Source: Linepithema humile
Lineage: Eukaryota > Arthropoda > Insecta > Hymenoptera > Formicidae
Assembly: GCF_040581485.1 (NCBI RefSeq)
Contig: NC_090128.1
Coordinates: forward strand, 3,100,001-3,164,000
Reading direction: 5' to 3'
Length of the DNA stretch: 64,000 nucleotides
This document shows, one piece after another, positions 1-12,300 of this stretch; within the stretch, counting starts at the first letter, position 1, and every line of letters starts with the position of its first letter. Position numbers and translations under genes: made by a program. Below the pieces are notes generated by a model. That model did no database searches. It was not told the DNA's origin and saw only the letters and a list, made by a program, of their open reading frames with translations.

Positions 1-3000
1 GATGACGACGATTACTTTCGCCGTTTCGTACGTCACGTTACGCGCTTAGCAATTTGCATTTTGTCTCAACGAAACGAGAAGTCTTACGAGATTTTACGAG
101 CGACTACCGGATTTCTTAATCTTCTCGAACCTGCTTTTTCTTCGCTACTTGAAATTCGTAGAAATTTATGTTTTTGATCAAAATAAATTTCTTTTACATT
201 ACAATATTGTAAGCTTTTGGTATCTTTCACGTTATAAAAAAAACACGTCAGAGAGATCGTTAAAATCAGACTCATGAAAGAAATCAAGGACGGAAGAGCT
301 GGCTGTGATTGTAGAATCAAATAATGCCTCTGAATATTATAGTTAACTGTTCAAATCTTTTTCTTTATTTCCTTTCACTCAACTAAAAGTCCGACAAAAG
401 CTGATCTCGCGAATAGTTCATGTATTCAAGGAATACGAAATATAATAGAAGATCACACTTAGCTCACAGTCGGGCAGTAACCGGCTCCTTTCCTTGCGAT
501 TATTTTTATGGTTCCTCTTTCCCAATTTTCCGTGTCTACGTCTCTTTAATCGTTTAGCTAATCCTTCTCACTCTTCCTCTTCTTTCTCTCCTCGTCTTCG
601 CCCCTGTCTTTTCTTTTACAAATGCACTCCTTTCTCTGTCAACTTTCGCAAGACAAAATGCCCCGAGAAACCGTTGTCCAGCTCTTTTGTTGTCCTCTCC
701 TCTCTTCTCTTCAAAGGGCTCTCTCGCCATCCGACCAATCAGCTCTCGCCAGCAATTTTTACAAGGATTAGTGCCCTCTTATACAATAAGCAATACTCGC
801 TATTATCAATATCGACCGAGACCTATTTATCTCGTGAGTTTATTATAATATTATCTCGTGAGTTTCTTACAATATTTTAATTCTGAAATTTTAGACTTTT
901 TTAAAGTCTGATTTGCGGGACATCGAAAAATGTACAAAGTATGGCAATTTTTAAAGAAAATATACATAATCGTAAAAAAAAGAGATGTAAAAAATATTTT
1001 TGCTTCTTCTGACATCATATGCCAATTATAATATTCATTTTAAACATAAAAGATTGCGGTAAAATAAACAGAATCCTAACTCGGGAGCTCGAAGAATATA
1101 GATTGTACGCGATCACGCGAGATACGAATCGATACAATTTTCATGAATTTTGCGCGAACGCGACGCAGACTGCTGGTAGCGCCAAAAGGCACAGTGTGCG
1201 TCTTAAACGCGGACCGTAGTTACGCGGCATCGCGTGCTACTCGCGCGTTGCGTGCGAACACATCTGCGTGCACGCATCCACGCATACACACGGCCGGCTA
1301 ATAATAATGCGCTGCGGAGGCCACGTTCGCAGTTCGCATTGCGGCACGCGTGTCACGTCGTTCGCAAGTTACACGTAAAGAGGTGCAACGCACGCATACG
1401 CGTGTCTACGGGCGTTTCCTTTTATTTTTTTCTCTCGCGATGTTTCGAAATCGCTCGATTTCCTTATTGAGCCATCGGGGCGCCGCCGAGGACTGGGCTG
1501 GTTCCGCTGGCAAAACGCGTTCGCGCGCGAGAACAGCCGGTGGACGCGGGCTCGATAGGGGAAAAAAAGAGCCCGGTGTGTTAAAATTAACACCTCGACG
1601 CGCGCGTCTCTCGCGTGAGCCGCGGACGCGCCGTTGTTGGCCTTCCGCGACGTCACGCACGGCAAAATTGCTCGGGCGTGCATCGCGCCCCGGCATCGCT
1701 CGTTAATTTGTGAACAATCAGCTTTCCGGTTGAAGATCTAGTCGTTTCATCGACGATGCGCTCTCCTCCGTTCCGAGTATGAGTTTAAAAAAAATATTAC
1801 GCGGAACAAGAACAGTGATGGCGATAAATAAATAGATAAAAAAAAAAGATTTCTAGAAAAAGAGAACCGTGCAATGTCTAAGAAAAAAATATTGCTAAAA
1901 AATTAAAAAATGATAAATATAAAAATCAAAATCAAAATTTCCTATATACATTTCGATGATTTCGTAATATACACATTTAAATCAAAATTAATACAAGTGA
2001 TCTCTTCGTTTTGCTCGCTAGCCGCTCCGTGTTTCTTCAGCGTTAACAAGAATAAACGGCCAGTAACTACGAACGTAATTTCGGAGTTGCATGAGGCATG
2101 CAATGTGTCACATGAAAAACGGGCACGGTCCGCTGCCACGCCAATGGCATGGCTTAAAGAGCCTGAATCTCGCGTACAAGCATACAGACGCCTAAAGCAA
2201 CACCACGAAGCGTACGATGAATGCTCTACCGGAAGCTTTCCGGGCAACACATGGAGAAGGAGTTAGAGAGTACAGTCCCAGCGAGTGTGTGCGCGCGTGA
2301 GAAGGTGGTCCCGCGTTGCACGTGATCTTTTAAGGCCAGAAGAAATATGACCAAGCTACTGACGTCAGCTTCCTTTTGCCGCGACCGACGGCCGACCACC
2401 CAGAATCCTGTCACCACCCGGTGCCCCGGACGCCGAAGGACGTCGCTCGAGAGAGGATTGACGCAGGCGCGACCCGAATAATGATCGCGTTACCGGAATC
2501 GCGATTTTTATCCCGGCGAAAAAGAGGAAACGTATAATGCCGTCCCGCAGGTTCCAGCGCCGAGTTCCAATTCCGTGGGAGACCCGAGATCGGTTCATTC
2601 AGAGTCGAATGCCTCCCGTGAAATCAGGTGGATTTCACAGCGCCTACTGTTGAGAGAGTCGAGCTGTTCTCATTCTGATAAATTATTTCGTAAATGTGGT
2701 CCAATTCGGATTAATGTTCTCGACATGCGCGCAGCTGCAGCTAGTTGTCACAATTATTTGCGGATTATAAAAAAATAGTCGGGGGAAAAAAAATAATTTC
2801 TTTTTACATCATACAAGTGCAACGTGTGATATCGCGATATTAGTATACGATGCAAAAACCGCGATAATTATAGTTCAATCGAGCGCGGCAAATGTATTAT
2901 CTTGCATTCACGTTCGATGCGAACGCGATCCGGTGGCGAAGTGTGATAGCTCTTAATTAAGGTAATTTGTAAGAAATAATCGACATACATCGAAATGGCG

Positions 3001-6000
3001 CAAAAAAGTGCAGTGAGTGTAAAATCGACACATCGCCTTGTTTCGTAATAGATCGTCGATGTGACGCCATTACAATTATTGCCGATGGATTAGTGGCGCG
3101 TTAAAGATAAATTGCGTTTCATTTCAATCGCGAAACACGCCGCCACTCGATCACGCAAACACAATTTCACCTCGCAACTGATTACCTCGGTATATTCCGG
3201 GCGGGAGATGAAGTTTAGATCAAGTTTAGATTACGGCACTGCTCCTCAAGAGAGATTCAATTCATTTTCAGCGATTCCACATGACAATTAAAGCATGCAC
3301 GAGTTATTCTTTGGGGGGGGGGGGGGGCGAGTTATTTCCGCGACGTATTATTTTCACACGAATTTCGTTCAATTCTGAATTAGCTGAAAATACATTTCAC
3401 ATTTTTCGATCGTCATCTGGAAGCAGCTGCGTATTTCGAAAAGTACAACCGAAGCTCAAGTTTCACTTCACGTAATTCCTTAATTCGAGTACCCTTCTTC
3501 CAAATATACGTAGCCGTGCGTATATTGGGCGGGCGAGGGTTTAAACCGGTTTGTAACGGATCCGCTAATTTCGCGCATGCAAGACGGCGCGCGGACGAAC
3601 GAATCCGATTTCGCTACCTAGGAAATTAGACGAGGAAGCGCAAGGATACGCGAACCGGTTTCGGATCTCGCGCGGGAAGCGGCACTCTCGTCGACGATCT
3701 CGGGAATAACGAAAAACGACACCGCCGACGGGAGGAGAGAAACGGAGGAAGGAATAAAGCAGGCAAGAAATTGCTCGCGCTTCGCGTCGTAATCAATTCA
3801 AATCTGGGTTAGCCGACGATCGTTACTCGCGCCGCGGCGCGTCTTTTTGCGCCGCTCCGCGCGCGCGGAATAATGCATTTGTCGGGGACAATGATTGCGA
3901 TCGCTCATAGCGATACGATATCGTCGGATCCCATGAATCTCTAATTGCGCGCAGCCGGTATTTAATGCTCGCCCACTCCGCAGAAGGCGGCGAGTGCTCG
4001 CGAGCGCGGCGACAATTAAGAATCCGCCGGATCGCCGCCGGCGAGTGTAATGGCGTCGTTAAGTGCGCTAATGTGATTACTGGTTGAAAGGCGGCGGACG
4101 AGTCTCTGCCCGGCGACAAAAACACACCGAGCGTTTCATGTTCGCGGCACAAAAGTGCGGGTTGCATGGAAAAACGCGAGCCGCGCCTTTTTTATCTCTC
4201 TCTCTCTCTGTCATTTCCCGCTTCGTCTTCTCCTCATTCTTTTTTTGCGCTTGCATCTCTCGATGTGGATAATGCGAAATAAGATGTTATCAGCCAGTAG
4301 AGATGCTATTATGAATCGCGAATGTAAATGAACGCTCGTGTTTTTTCATATACTTGAACTTGACAATATATCCTGTGAAACTGTCTTACTACTTCTTACT
4401 TCTTGAATAAGTCCTTGAAAGAGGAAGAGAAACTAAACTATTAAAAGATTTCTCAAATATTTAAAAAAAAAAACAAATTATGATTGCGTACCAAAGTATG
4501 GTGATCTTCATTTAAATATGTTAACACATGTCTTATCTTGTAATTTTATAATTACCTTATCGCGCGCATTTTATAATTGCACCGCAGTACATCGACCATT
4601 ACATACATTGTCGCGCTCACGAGAGAATACACACACGCGACAATAATTTCGCAATGCTGATACAATAAACTGCACACGTATGACTAAAGTCTCGCAATGG
4701 CCGACGGCACATGCGACGCCTGTCCGTATTACGCGATTTTTATATCCGCGTGTACGCGCGCATCTTCCGATTGCTGACTGATTGTTTCCCACACGTCGTA
4801 AACTCAGTTTTTTTTTTTTTTATAATTAAGCGCACAATTTTTATCAACCGCAATCTTCACGGTGTGAGATTTTCTTCAACCGTGGAGTTTTTATAATCCT
4901 GAAGTATTATGTTATTATAGTGCAAAATCTGATTTTAAAAAATCCCATTTAAACTCAAATCGTTCGGAGATAAAATCTTCCATCTAACTCCTCAACACTT
5001 TTGTCTAAATAACAAAGTGCTGTTATTAACGTAGAGCTTTACGTAACTTCGCAGTTCTGTACGTATGTTTCTTGGCGAGTTCTACATCCAATTTGCATCG
5101 AGTTTCTTTCGTCGCGGAAAAGTGCCATAAATCTGTAGATTCTTTACGGAAACTCGAGAATCTCCGATCTCTTTAGATCACCATCTGCTTAGCACGTCTA
5201 GCGGATGCTCGTTAATTCTGGTGCGAACAGGTAAAATTTACGCGCAATTTGTTGGCAGCGTCAGTCGCAGCCGGCGTTCCCGCTGCATGAGTGCGACCGC
5301 TATTTTGGACGCTAATTATCGCTCGGCTTGCCAAACGACGCTTTTTTCCCGACGCGCAACGCCTGATGAATCGCGTATTCCTAATTAACGGGACAGTGTG
5401 CGATCAACACTTACCCTAGACTAATGTACTGTTGTACACGGATAAAATTGGGTGTAGAATGAGAATCTTATTATTGTGTTATTGTGAACCTCAATAACAT
5501 TCTCTCCACATCGCGAAAATTACGGTAAAGTTAATTTCGATGCAAATATGAAAAAAATACATGAAAAACGAGAAAATGTATATTCTGCGTATAAAAATAA
5601 CTTCTATTTTGCATTTTAAATTTTTTAATGCATCTAAAAAGATTTTATATCAATTTTCTAATAAACTACCTGATAATTGGATTCTAATAATGTCTGTGCA
5701 ATTGTGATTAATTCAGATATTTTTGTTGAAAAAGATTATTTAAGGATTAAAATATCTAAACAAAAGCCTAAGAGTTGCAAAATTCAAAATTTCGAAAATC
5801 CTAAGACTTGAAAACTTCAATATTGGAAAGATTGATAGTTCATGATACTTTTAATAACGTTTACCTCATTTTTAAATCATTAACAAAGACAATATTCATA
5901 CGCTGATTTGAAAAGCATCACTGGAAATAAATGCGATTACAGATTTGAGTATATTTACAAGTTTCAATAATAGTTAGACTAATAGCTAAAATCCTGAAGT

Positions 6001-8070
6001 TAACAGATGCGAGAGCATAATAGCCCGTTCGCTCGGACGGAGCAGGCCGTCGGATAGAAAAGCGAGCCGTAATGTGGACAAAGTAGTGTACACTCTACGC
6101 CAGCAACAAGCTTTAAATAAGCTCGTTAAGTCGTAAACTGAGTTAACCCTAAGATGAACCCGTAACTTAACCTTCTGCAACCCGAAAAGACTTTTATTGC
6201 GGCGCTAACAAACGTGAAATGATTTGATTTACTAAATCGGATTTTCCGCGATGACACGTGCAACGGTGCATGTGACATTTCTCGAAATATCAGAAGTACG
6301 AATAATTATTAGAATTAAAGTGTTGAGGATAGCATAAATTTTTAAAAAACAATGATACAATTGTAAAAGTAAATCAAGAGGAAAATGGGAATTTAAAACT
6401 GAGAAGATTCTAAAATTCGCATATATAATTCGCACAAAGCGACACAACGAACAATCCTTATATTATTTAAACTGCGAAAAGCTATAAAGTAGTCAGAGGG
6501 TATTTCTTTATGCAGCTAATATATTAATTCAGTTTTAACAAAAGTGATTTAATATTTTATTATTCGCAATATTTCAGTTATATCTCTTCCTAAAAAACCG
6601 ACTGCTTTTTCTCACATTATCTGCAATATTTTCACATAGAAATGCAAAACTTAGTTTAACAATTTTTAATTCTTCATGTTTATTCGTAACATTATAATAT
6701 TATTAATTATTTCTATGACTCTGGACGAGAACACTATCTCAATACGTATAAAAATAAATCGGCAACTGCAAAAAAAAAATAGAGATGAAGAAATTTTCTT
6801 AAACGCGTTTTCGTTTCCGACTGTACGGAATTAGGGTCTGTCTTCGTGACGGACTACATTACGGTTCCTCACGACGCCATGAAGATACGATTAAATTGTT
6901 TTACGACGATGTTGCAAAGTGCGTTCCATCGTTTACGACCACCGCTGCCGGCAGCAATGCGCGAAACAAGTCGCGTTCGCGTTTATCACTAACGCCTGAC
7001 ATTTCCATCAACTTCGTTTCTTTTTGCGTCCGCGTTCCATTTGCGATAGTTTATTTCTGACACTTTCCATTGTCGTGACGTGCCACGAAAATGTCGATGT
7101 ACAAATGCCACGTTTTAAATGTTTCAAAACGAGTCAAACAAAGGGTTTAAAGTTTACTGATAACTCTGTTTAAAAAAATGCCACTTAATAATCTTAATGA
7201 GTGACACGTAATATAAAGATAGAAAGTCCGAAAGGAAAAATGCACAAACGATTGATAAGCACAAATCCGACTTGCTTAAACGATAACACTGAATTAACAG
7301 ATTAACGGCTCGTGGATGACAAACTCCTATCAAAACTGCGCGAATTGAGTAAAGATAAAAAAAGTAAAAACATCAATCAATGAGTTAATTGAATTATACT
7401 ATTTCTAATGAACATGCAATCAGATTTGCTGCGAGCTCGTAAGAATATGCTTTGCTCAAACATTTCAAAGCCTAAGAACCAATTCATAAAAATTCTTATA
7501 TGCTGATTAATGACAAATAATTTCTACTTAAAACGACAGTTCAAACAATCCAATATTTACAAGATTATCGCTAGACTTCCTGTTTTTCAACTTTCTTATC
7601 TTATCGTTTGGAATTATGTCAGCATGTCAATAACAAACAATTCACAAGATTAACGTTATCCAAGTAGTGATTATTGATAAGCAATGAAATTAATGCCAAG
7701 TGCACAACCAAGTTACTACGAAATAATCATTTCTGAAATTGTTATCTGCCTCTGACTTTTACACCTATCGCAACAATATAGCTCCAATCTTTTCACGCGG
7801 CACTGAATGACAAATTTTATGTATCTATGATCAACTTGAAAACAAGTGTTCACGTGTAACTAACTTTAAAATCTCACGTGCTTGTTCACACGTTTACTCG
7901 AACGATACACAAAAGTCATGTCAAAATGAAGAATAAGTACAACATTTTTACGATACATTGAACCTTCGCGACCAAAAATGTTATGATCACGCATCTATAT
8001 GGCTGACTGGGAAGAAAAGGTTTCTAAAAATATCGTCAACAATTATTACGTCGATGAAAATGAAACTTAC
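1..8070. other. Gene-free left flank, probably intronic
   Basis: No reading frame here resembles a known protein, and no exon with matching splice phases could be assembled on either strand. The first exon at 8071-8254 (minus) ends in a strong donor pointing into this region, so most of it is probably the first intron of that gene. Two GC-rich islands (about 1140-1720 and 3530-4200) interrupt AT-rich DNA. A run of 15 G lies at 3313-3327 and a short CT repeat near 4197-4210. The open frames in the GC-rich islands look like chance openings, with arginine- and serine-rich low-complexity translations. Confidence 0.5.
3313..3327 (+). repeat. Poly-G run, 15 bases
   Basis: Fifteen consecutive G residues are seen in AT-rich surroundings. 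Such tracts can form quadruplexes and are prone to length error in sequencing, so the exact count is uncertain. Confidence 0.85.
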
Positions 8071-8254
8071 GGTGATCCAAGGCAGAATCGGTGACGAATT
8101 CCTTGCCGGTCGGGCATTCTAGGCTGGTATTAGCGATGGCAGCAGCGTTGCCGATGCCCTGCAGGTGGTAATGCCCCAAGGACGGACCCCTGGGCGCCAT
8201 GATGGCCGCGATGCTGAAGTCCGTCGATTTTCCCCTCTCCCCCTTCGTAGGCAT
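8071..8254 (-). CDS. First coding exon of eh1-motif transcription factor, Tbx20/midline-like (partial)
   Basis: The exon starts at an ATG (8254) with G at -3 and an in-frame TAA upstream. It encodes 61 residues plus one base and ends at a consensus donor (CACC followed by GTAAGT at 8070). Residues 13-19 read FSIAAIM, an engrailed-homology-1 motif that recruits the Groucho corepressor. An almost identical FSIAALM sits near the N-terminus of Tbx20, so the best guess is the T-box gene midline/H15, which acts in heart, neural and segment patterning. The rest of the exon is not conserved enough for me to assign. No T-box exon occurs to the left inside this window, so the gene continues beyond position 1. 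A homeobox factor carrying an eh1 motif is the main alternative. Confidence 0.5.
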
Positions 8255-9340
8255 CCCTCCTCGCGCCTCGACGACACTCTTACTCGTACGCGTTTAGTCT
8301 CTTCTTACTCCCGGTCGATCTGTTCCCTCTCTTGCGTTTCGCCTCGCGATTTATCTCACCGTCGACGTTCTTCCTCTTCGAGGAAAGTCGCGAAAACCAC
8401 CACCCTCACTCGCGACAAGGCATATTAGGCGTCCGCCGGCGTCCCCTTGTTTCTCTCCTTTCGTCCTCGCCCTGTCACCAGGCGTTCCTTCGCGTCGACA
8501 TGACGGTTTTGCGGCAACGAGAGAGAGGCGTCTGTACCTCCCACCGGTGCTCTCTCTCTCTCTCTCTCTCCTCGAGGCAACTACAAACGCGATCTCTCCC
8601 GCGTTATCACTATCCACCCTTGATCGTCGCTGACTGCGATTACGTCGGCTACGTCGGTTGTGATCGCCGTGTGTTGTCACCCGTAGTTGATTACTGTTGT
8701 GTTACTGCGAGGAAACGCGCGGCACACAACGCGTCTGCGCTGCTCGACTTCCCGGACTCCACTGGCTCGTCGCTTCTCCTCCCACGCACACCGACTGCCC
8801 CACCACGATGCCACGCAGCCACAGCGGTGTGCGGTACTACGTTTGGTAACAGGCAATAAGCGAGATCCTTGCGCGCGCAACATCGATCGCCAGTGGGCAG
8901 ACACCGTCGTCCAACGGCATCATCCCGACCGATCAGACTGCTCTCTCCCCCCCCGCCATCGTGTCGACGAGCCAACCCGGGTCACGATGTAAGAGAGGAG
9001 AGCGAGCTTCCCAATGCCATACGGTGAAGGCGGCCCGTGCGAAAGACGCTTCTTCGCTTGCCACACCCCGGAAACCCGATTGCCACCACCAGCTACCGCC
9101 GTTCTCCCTACCAGCGCGGCTGCCACGACGACGACGTGGGTATCTCGGAGTGGCGTGGCAGCGACACGGTGGCCGCGCAACGACGAAAGAGAGATCGATC
9201 GACCTCTCGCGCCGGATGGCCGGCGTTCGTACATATCTACGTACCTCCGTCGCGCGCAATGGCGTAGGACGGAGCTGCGGAGAACAAACGCCGCATGATT
9301 CGTTTGTCTGTTGATTAACGCAAGCGCTTAAGCACACCCT
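8255..9340 (-). promoter_or_regulatory. GC-rich 5' leader and promoter region of the eh1 gene
   Basis: This is GC-rich sequence directly upstream of the minus-strand start codon at 8254, with a perfect CT dinucleotide tract at about 8551-8571. Many overlapping open frames occur on both strands, none resembling a protein, as expected from GC-rich untranslated leader and promoter DNA. No TATA box or transcription start could be fixed. The assignment rests on position and composition only. Confidence 0.35.
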
Positions 9341-12300
9341 TAACTTATAGATACTCCCTAATTAAACAACTTATCTTATGTAAAGAAAAGATTAGTAGTA
9401 GATTGTTTAAAATTGATGGCTGTAGAGAATCGTTGTCTAACGAGCGCTTCAATCGAACATGAAAACTGTTACGCGCGAGATCAAAATGTTTGCTGAGAAA
9501 AAAAAAAAACCTTCGGTAATCGCGGTAGTATTATTGACACAAGCAACGTTGTATGCTCTATTACATTCTCTTTACTGACACGTATATTTTCTCGGAGCAG
9601 GCAGCAATAGAGCGAGGAGAATTTATTTAAGCCGCGCCTCGAAAGTAAGTACACGGCTAAAAGCTTTCGCGAGGCGTCTGAGAGAAACGACGAGGGTTGT
9701 TTGCACCGGGAATAATCATAAAAACCTGTTGGAGGGTGTAACCGTCGACAGTGTACAATCCGTTTATGCCGGTTGCACATTGTAATTTGCACAAAAAAGA
9801 TCATATCTTTGACAAGAGTTACCCGAACTAGCGTGACACGCGTATCTGTTCCGTAGCTTTGTAACATTCGACATTAACTCATGTGTTCTCCAAGATTACG
9901 CCACCTTTCCATCATTTGCGACATGATTGATAGCACCCTCCCTCATCGCCATTTCCATCTTTTAGAGATCACGAGACCAGCTTGTCTCTTTATTTCCACA
10001 AATCTGCTGTGTGTTATTTAATCGCAATTAACTCTTTAACCCTAAATAACTTTTAATAGTAATTAACTTTACTCTCCACATATAAAATAGCTTCTTCCTA
10101 CGCGGAGAAAATTTTATATTAATTTGTAATGCATCTCAAATCACTATTTTTTTACTATCTGTGGACTATAATGATATTCTAAGATATATTGTAATATAAC
10201 ATGGTAAAATTTCAAACACTATAAAAATTACACTGCTTTGTTTTTAAAAAAATGACAATAGTATTTATACTTATAATTCCTCCATGATTCGCGGCTACTT
10301 TCGACATAGATTTTGATATAAAATTTTCTCCGTGTATTTATAATTTCGACAATCGATATATCATTTACAGAATTATTCTTAAGAAATTATTCAATAAGAA
10401 ATAACAATTTTCTCATCTCTTTGAATAATTTGTGCAGCTTAAAATGCTAATTATTTTTTACGTCTATTAAAGCAGCATTTATTAATAATTCTATTCGTTA
10501 TTGGCAATTCTTGCTGACCAACAATGTTACTAACCACACTGTCGACATTTCGCTATACATTTCATCAGTGTTCCAGAAGCTAATATCTCCTCGACGGTGC
10601 TTCCCAGCAGAATTTTCACTCGAGACACGTATCGCGGATATTCGCCGAGAGCGGTAAAACGCGATCGAGTTCCGTGAGCATTATCGTCAGGAGCGAAACG
10701 AGAGACGGGGTGGCTGCGGAGGGATAGAAAGGTATGGATAGACGTTACAGCGAGCGCGGTAATAAAACCGCCGAAGGAAGCGATCGAAGACGTAATAGGA
10801 ACCGTTGGAGGCAGCGTCCGAAACGTATCCCGATCGATCAAAGCGCCCAGAAAATGGGCCCCGACGAGACAATTTCGATGGGCCGCCTGGACCGCCGGCG
10901 TGTACGTGCGCGGACGTGTCGGCGAGAGGGCCAGCGAATAGCGCGAGGAAGAAGCGGGAGAAGAGGGGAGATGGATTTACGGCGTGTGTTTAGGCACTTA
11001 GGCGCTTTACCTAGCCCCCTTTATTATACTAATTTCTCGGGCATGTCAAAATACCTATCGTATGTATGTACCCGGCCTCCCGAATTCTATTCGACACGCT
11101 GGGTGCCCCCGTAGTCGAGCGCATAAAAGGCCCCCTAAAGCATAAAATATTAAGCCCTCTCCCCACCCCCCCCCCTTCAGCCCCTGCCATCACCGGATCG
11201 TCTTCAGGTAGCTGGAGAGAAGCTAGCTCGCGCGCAAGTCGCTAAGTCGTCTCCCGTGAACCGCAGGGACGAGCCTGAACCCCGTAACGATCTCCCTCCC
11301 TCCCCCCCCCCTCTCACACCCCTTCGTCTCGAAACACTTCCCGATGTTTTTAAGGCGGCTGCCGGGACGTGTCACCGTTGCTTTTCACAGTCGTCACCCG
11401 TGGTGAAGCTTACCATTTAACGGACTACGACTGTATCCACTTAACTGCGTGCGCGCGGTCGCTCTCGGAAGTCATGTGGATCTAAAGCGCGTTGTTAAAT
11501 GGGTATTATGACCGCGTGACCGCAGTGTGGATTCGGGATGATCTTGTGAAGGGATCGTCGCATCAACGAGTTTTGTCACGCGTGAAACCTGTAGAGAAAA
11601 AATGTGTGATTCTACTTGAAAATTAAAATACTATCTTCGCGTGCTACTGTAATAGAAATTGCATGATTGTTAATTCAATGTGCCGAAATATAGTTTTTAA
11701 ATAAATATAAGAAATTCACACGCACATTTGAATTATTTATAATTAAAATTTGCGGCGGATGTTCTCTCCTTTTCTCCGTACTAATGATATCAACTTTAAC
11801 TATGAAGCGCGTATAACGATCTCGCGTTTCATAACGGGAAGGTAATAGATCAATCCGGTATCGGCGAGTGCAATCTCGATCAAATTAGTAAAATTTCCTT
11901 TCCGCTGACAACAATTTCCCCCGGAGCGAGTCGCGCTACGCCGGTTTGTTGCTCGCGGCAACCGGCTGGGACGGCGGCAACAGCAGCAGCTCGGATGCAA
12001 ATTGCATCTCGACGGTTCGCGGGTGGGAAAAATAAACGAGAAATAAAACGGGCGAGTTGGCGGAAGGAGAGAAAGCGAGCGAAACCCGCCGGAGCGAGGC
12101 CACTCGATGACGGGGGAACGGGCGACGCGGGAGGGGAAGGAATATCAAGGTGGAAACGGAGCGGGAGGGAGAGGAAAGGGCGGACGGACGCGCGTTAGTC
12201 GAAGGTGGATGCGGAGAGCCGGTAGGATCACGACAGGGTGCGCTAGGGAGGGGGGTACGCAAGGGTCATTCATCATCGGAGGAGAAGAGAGGCCTGCGCG

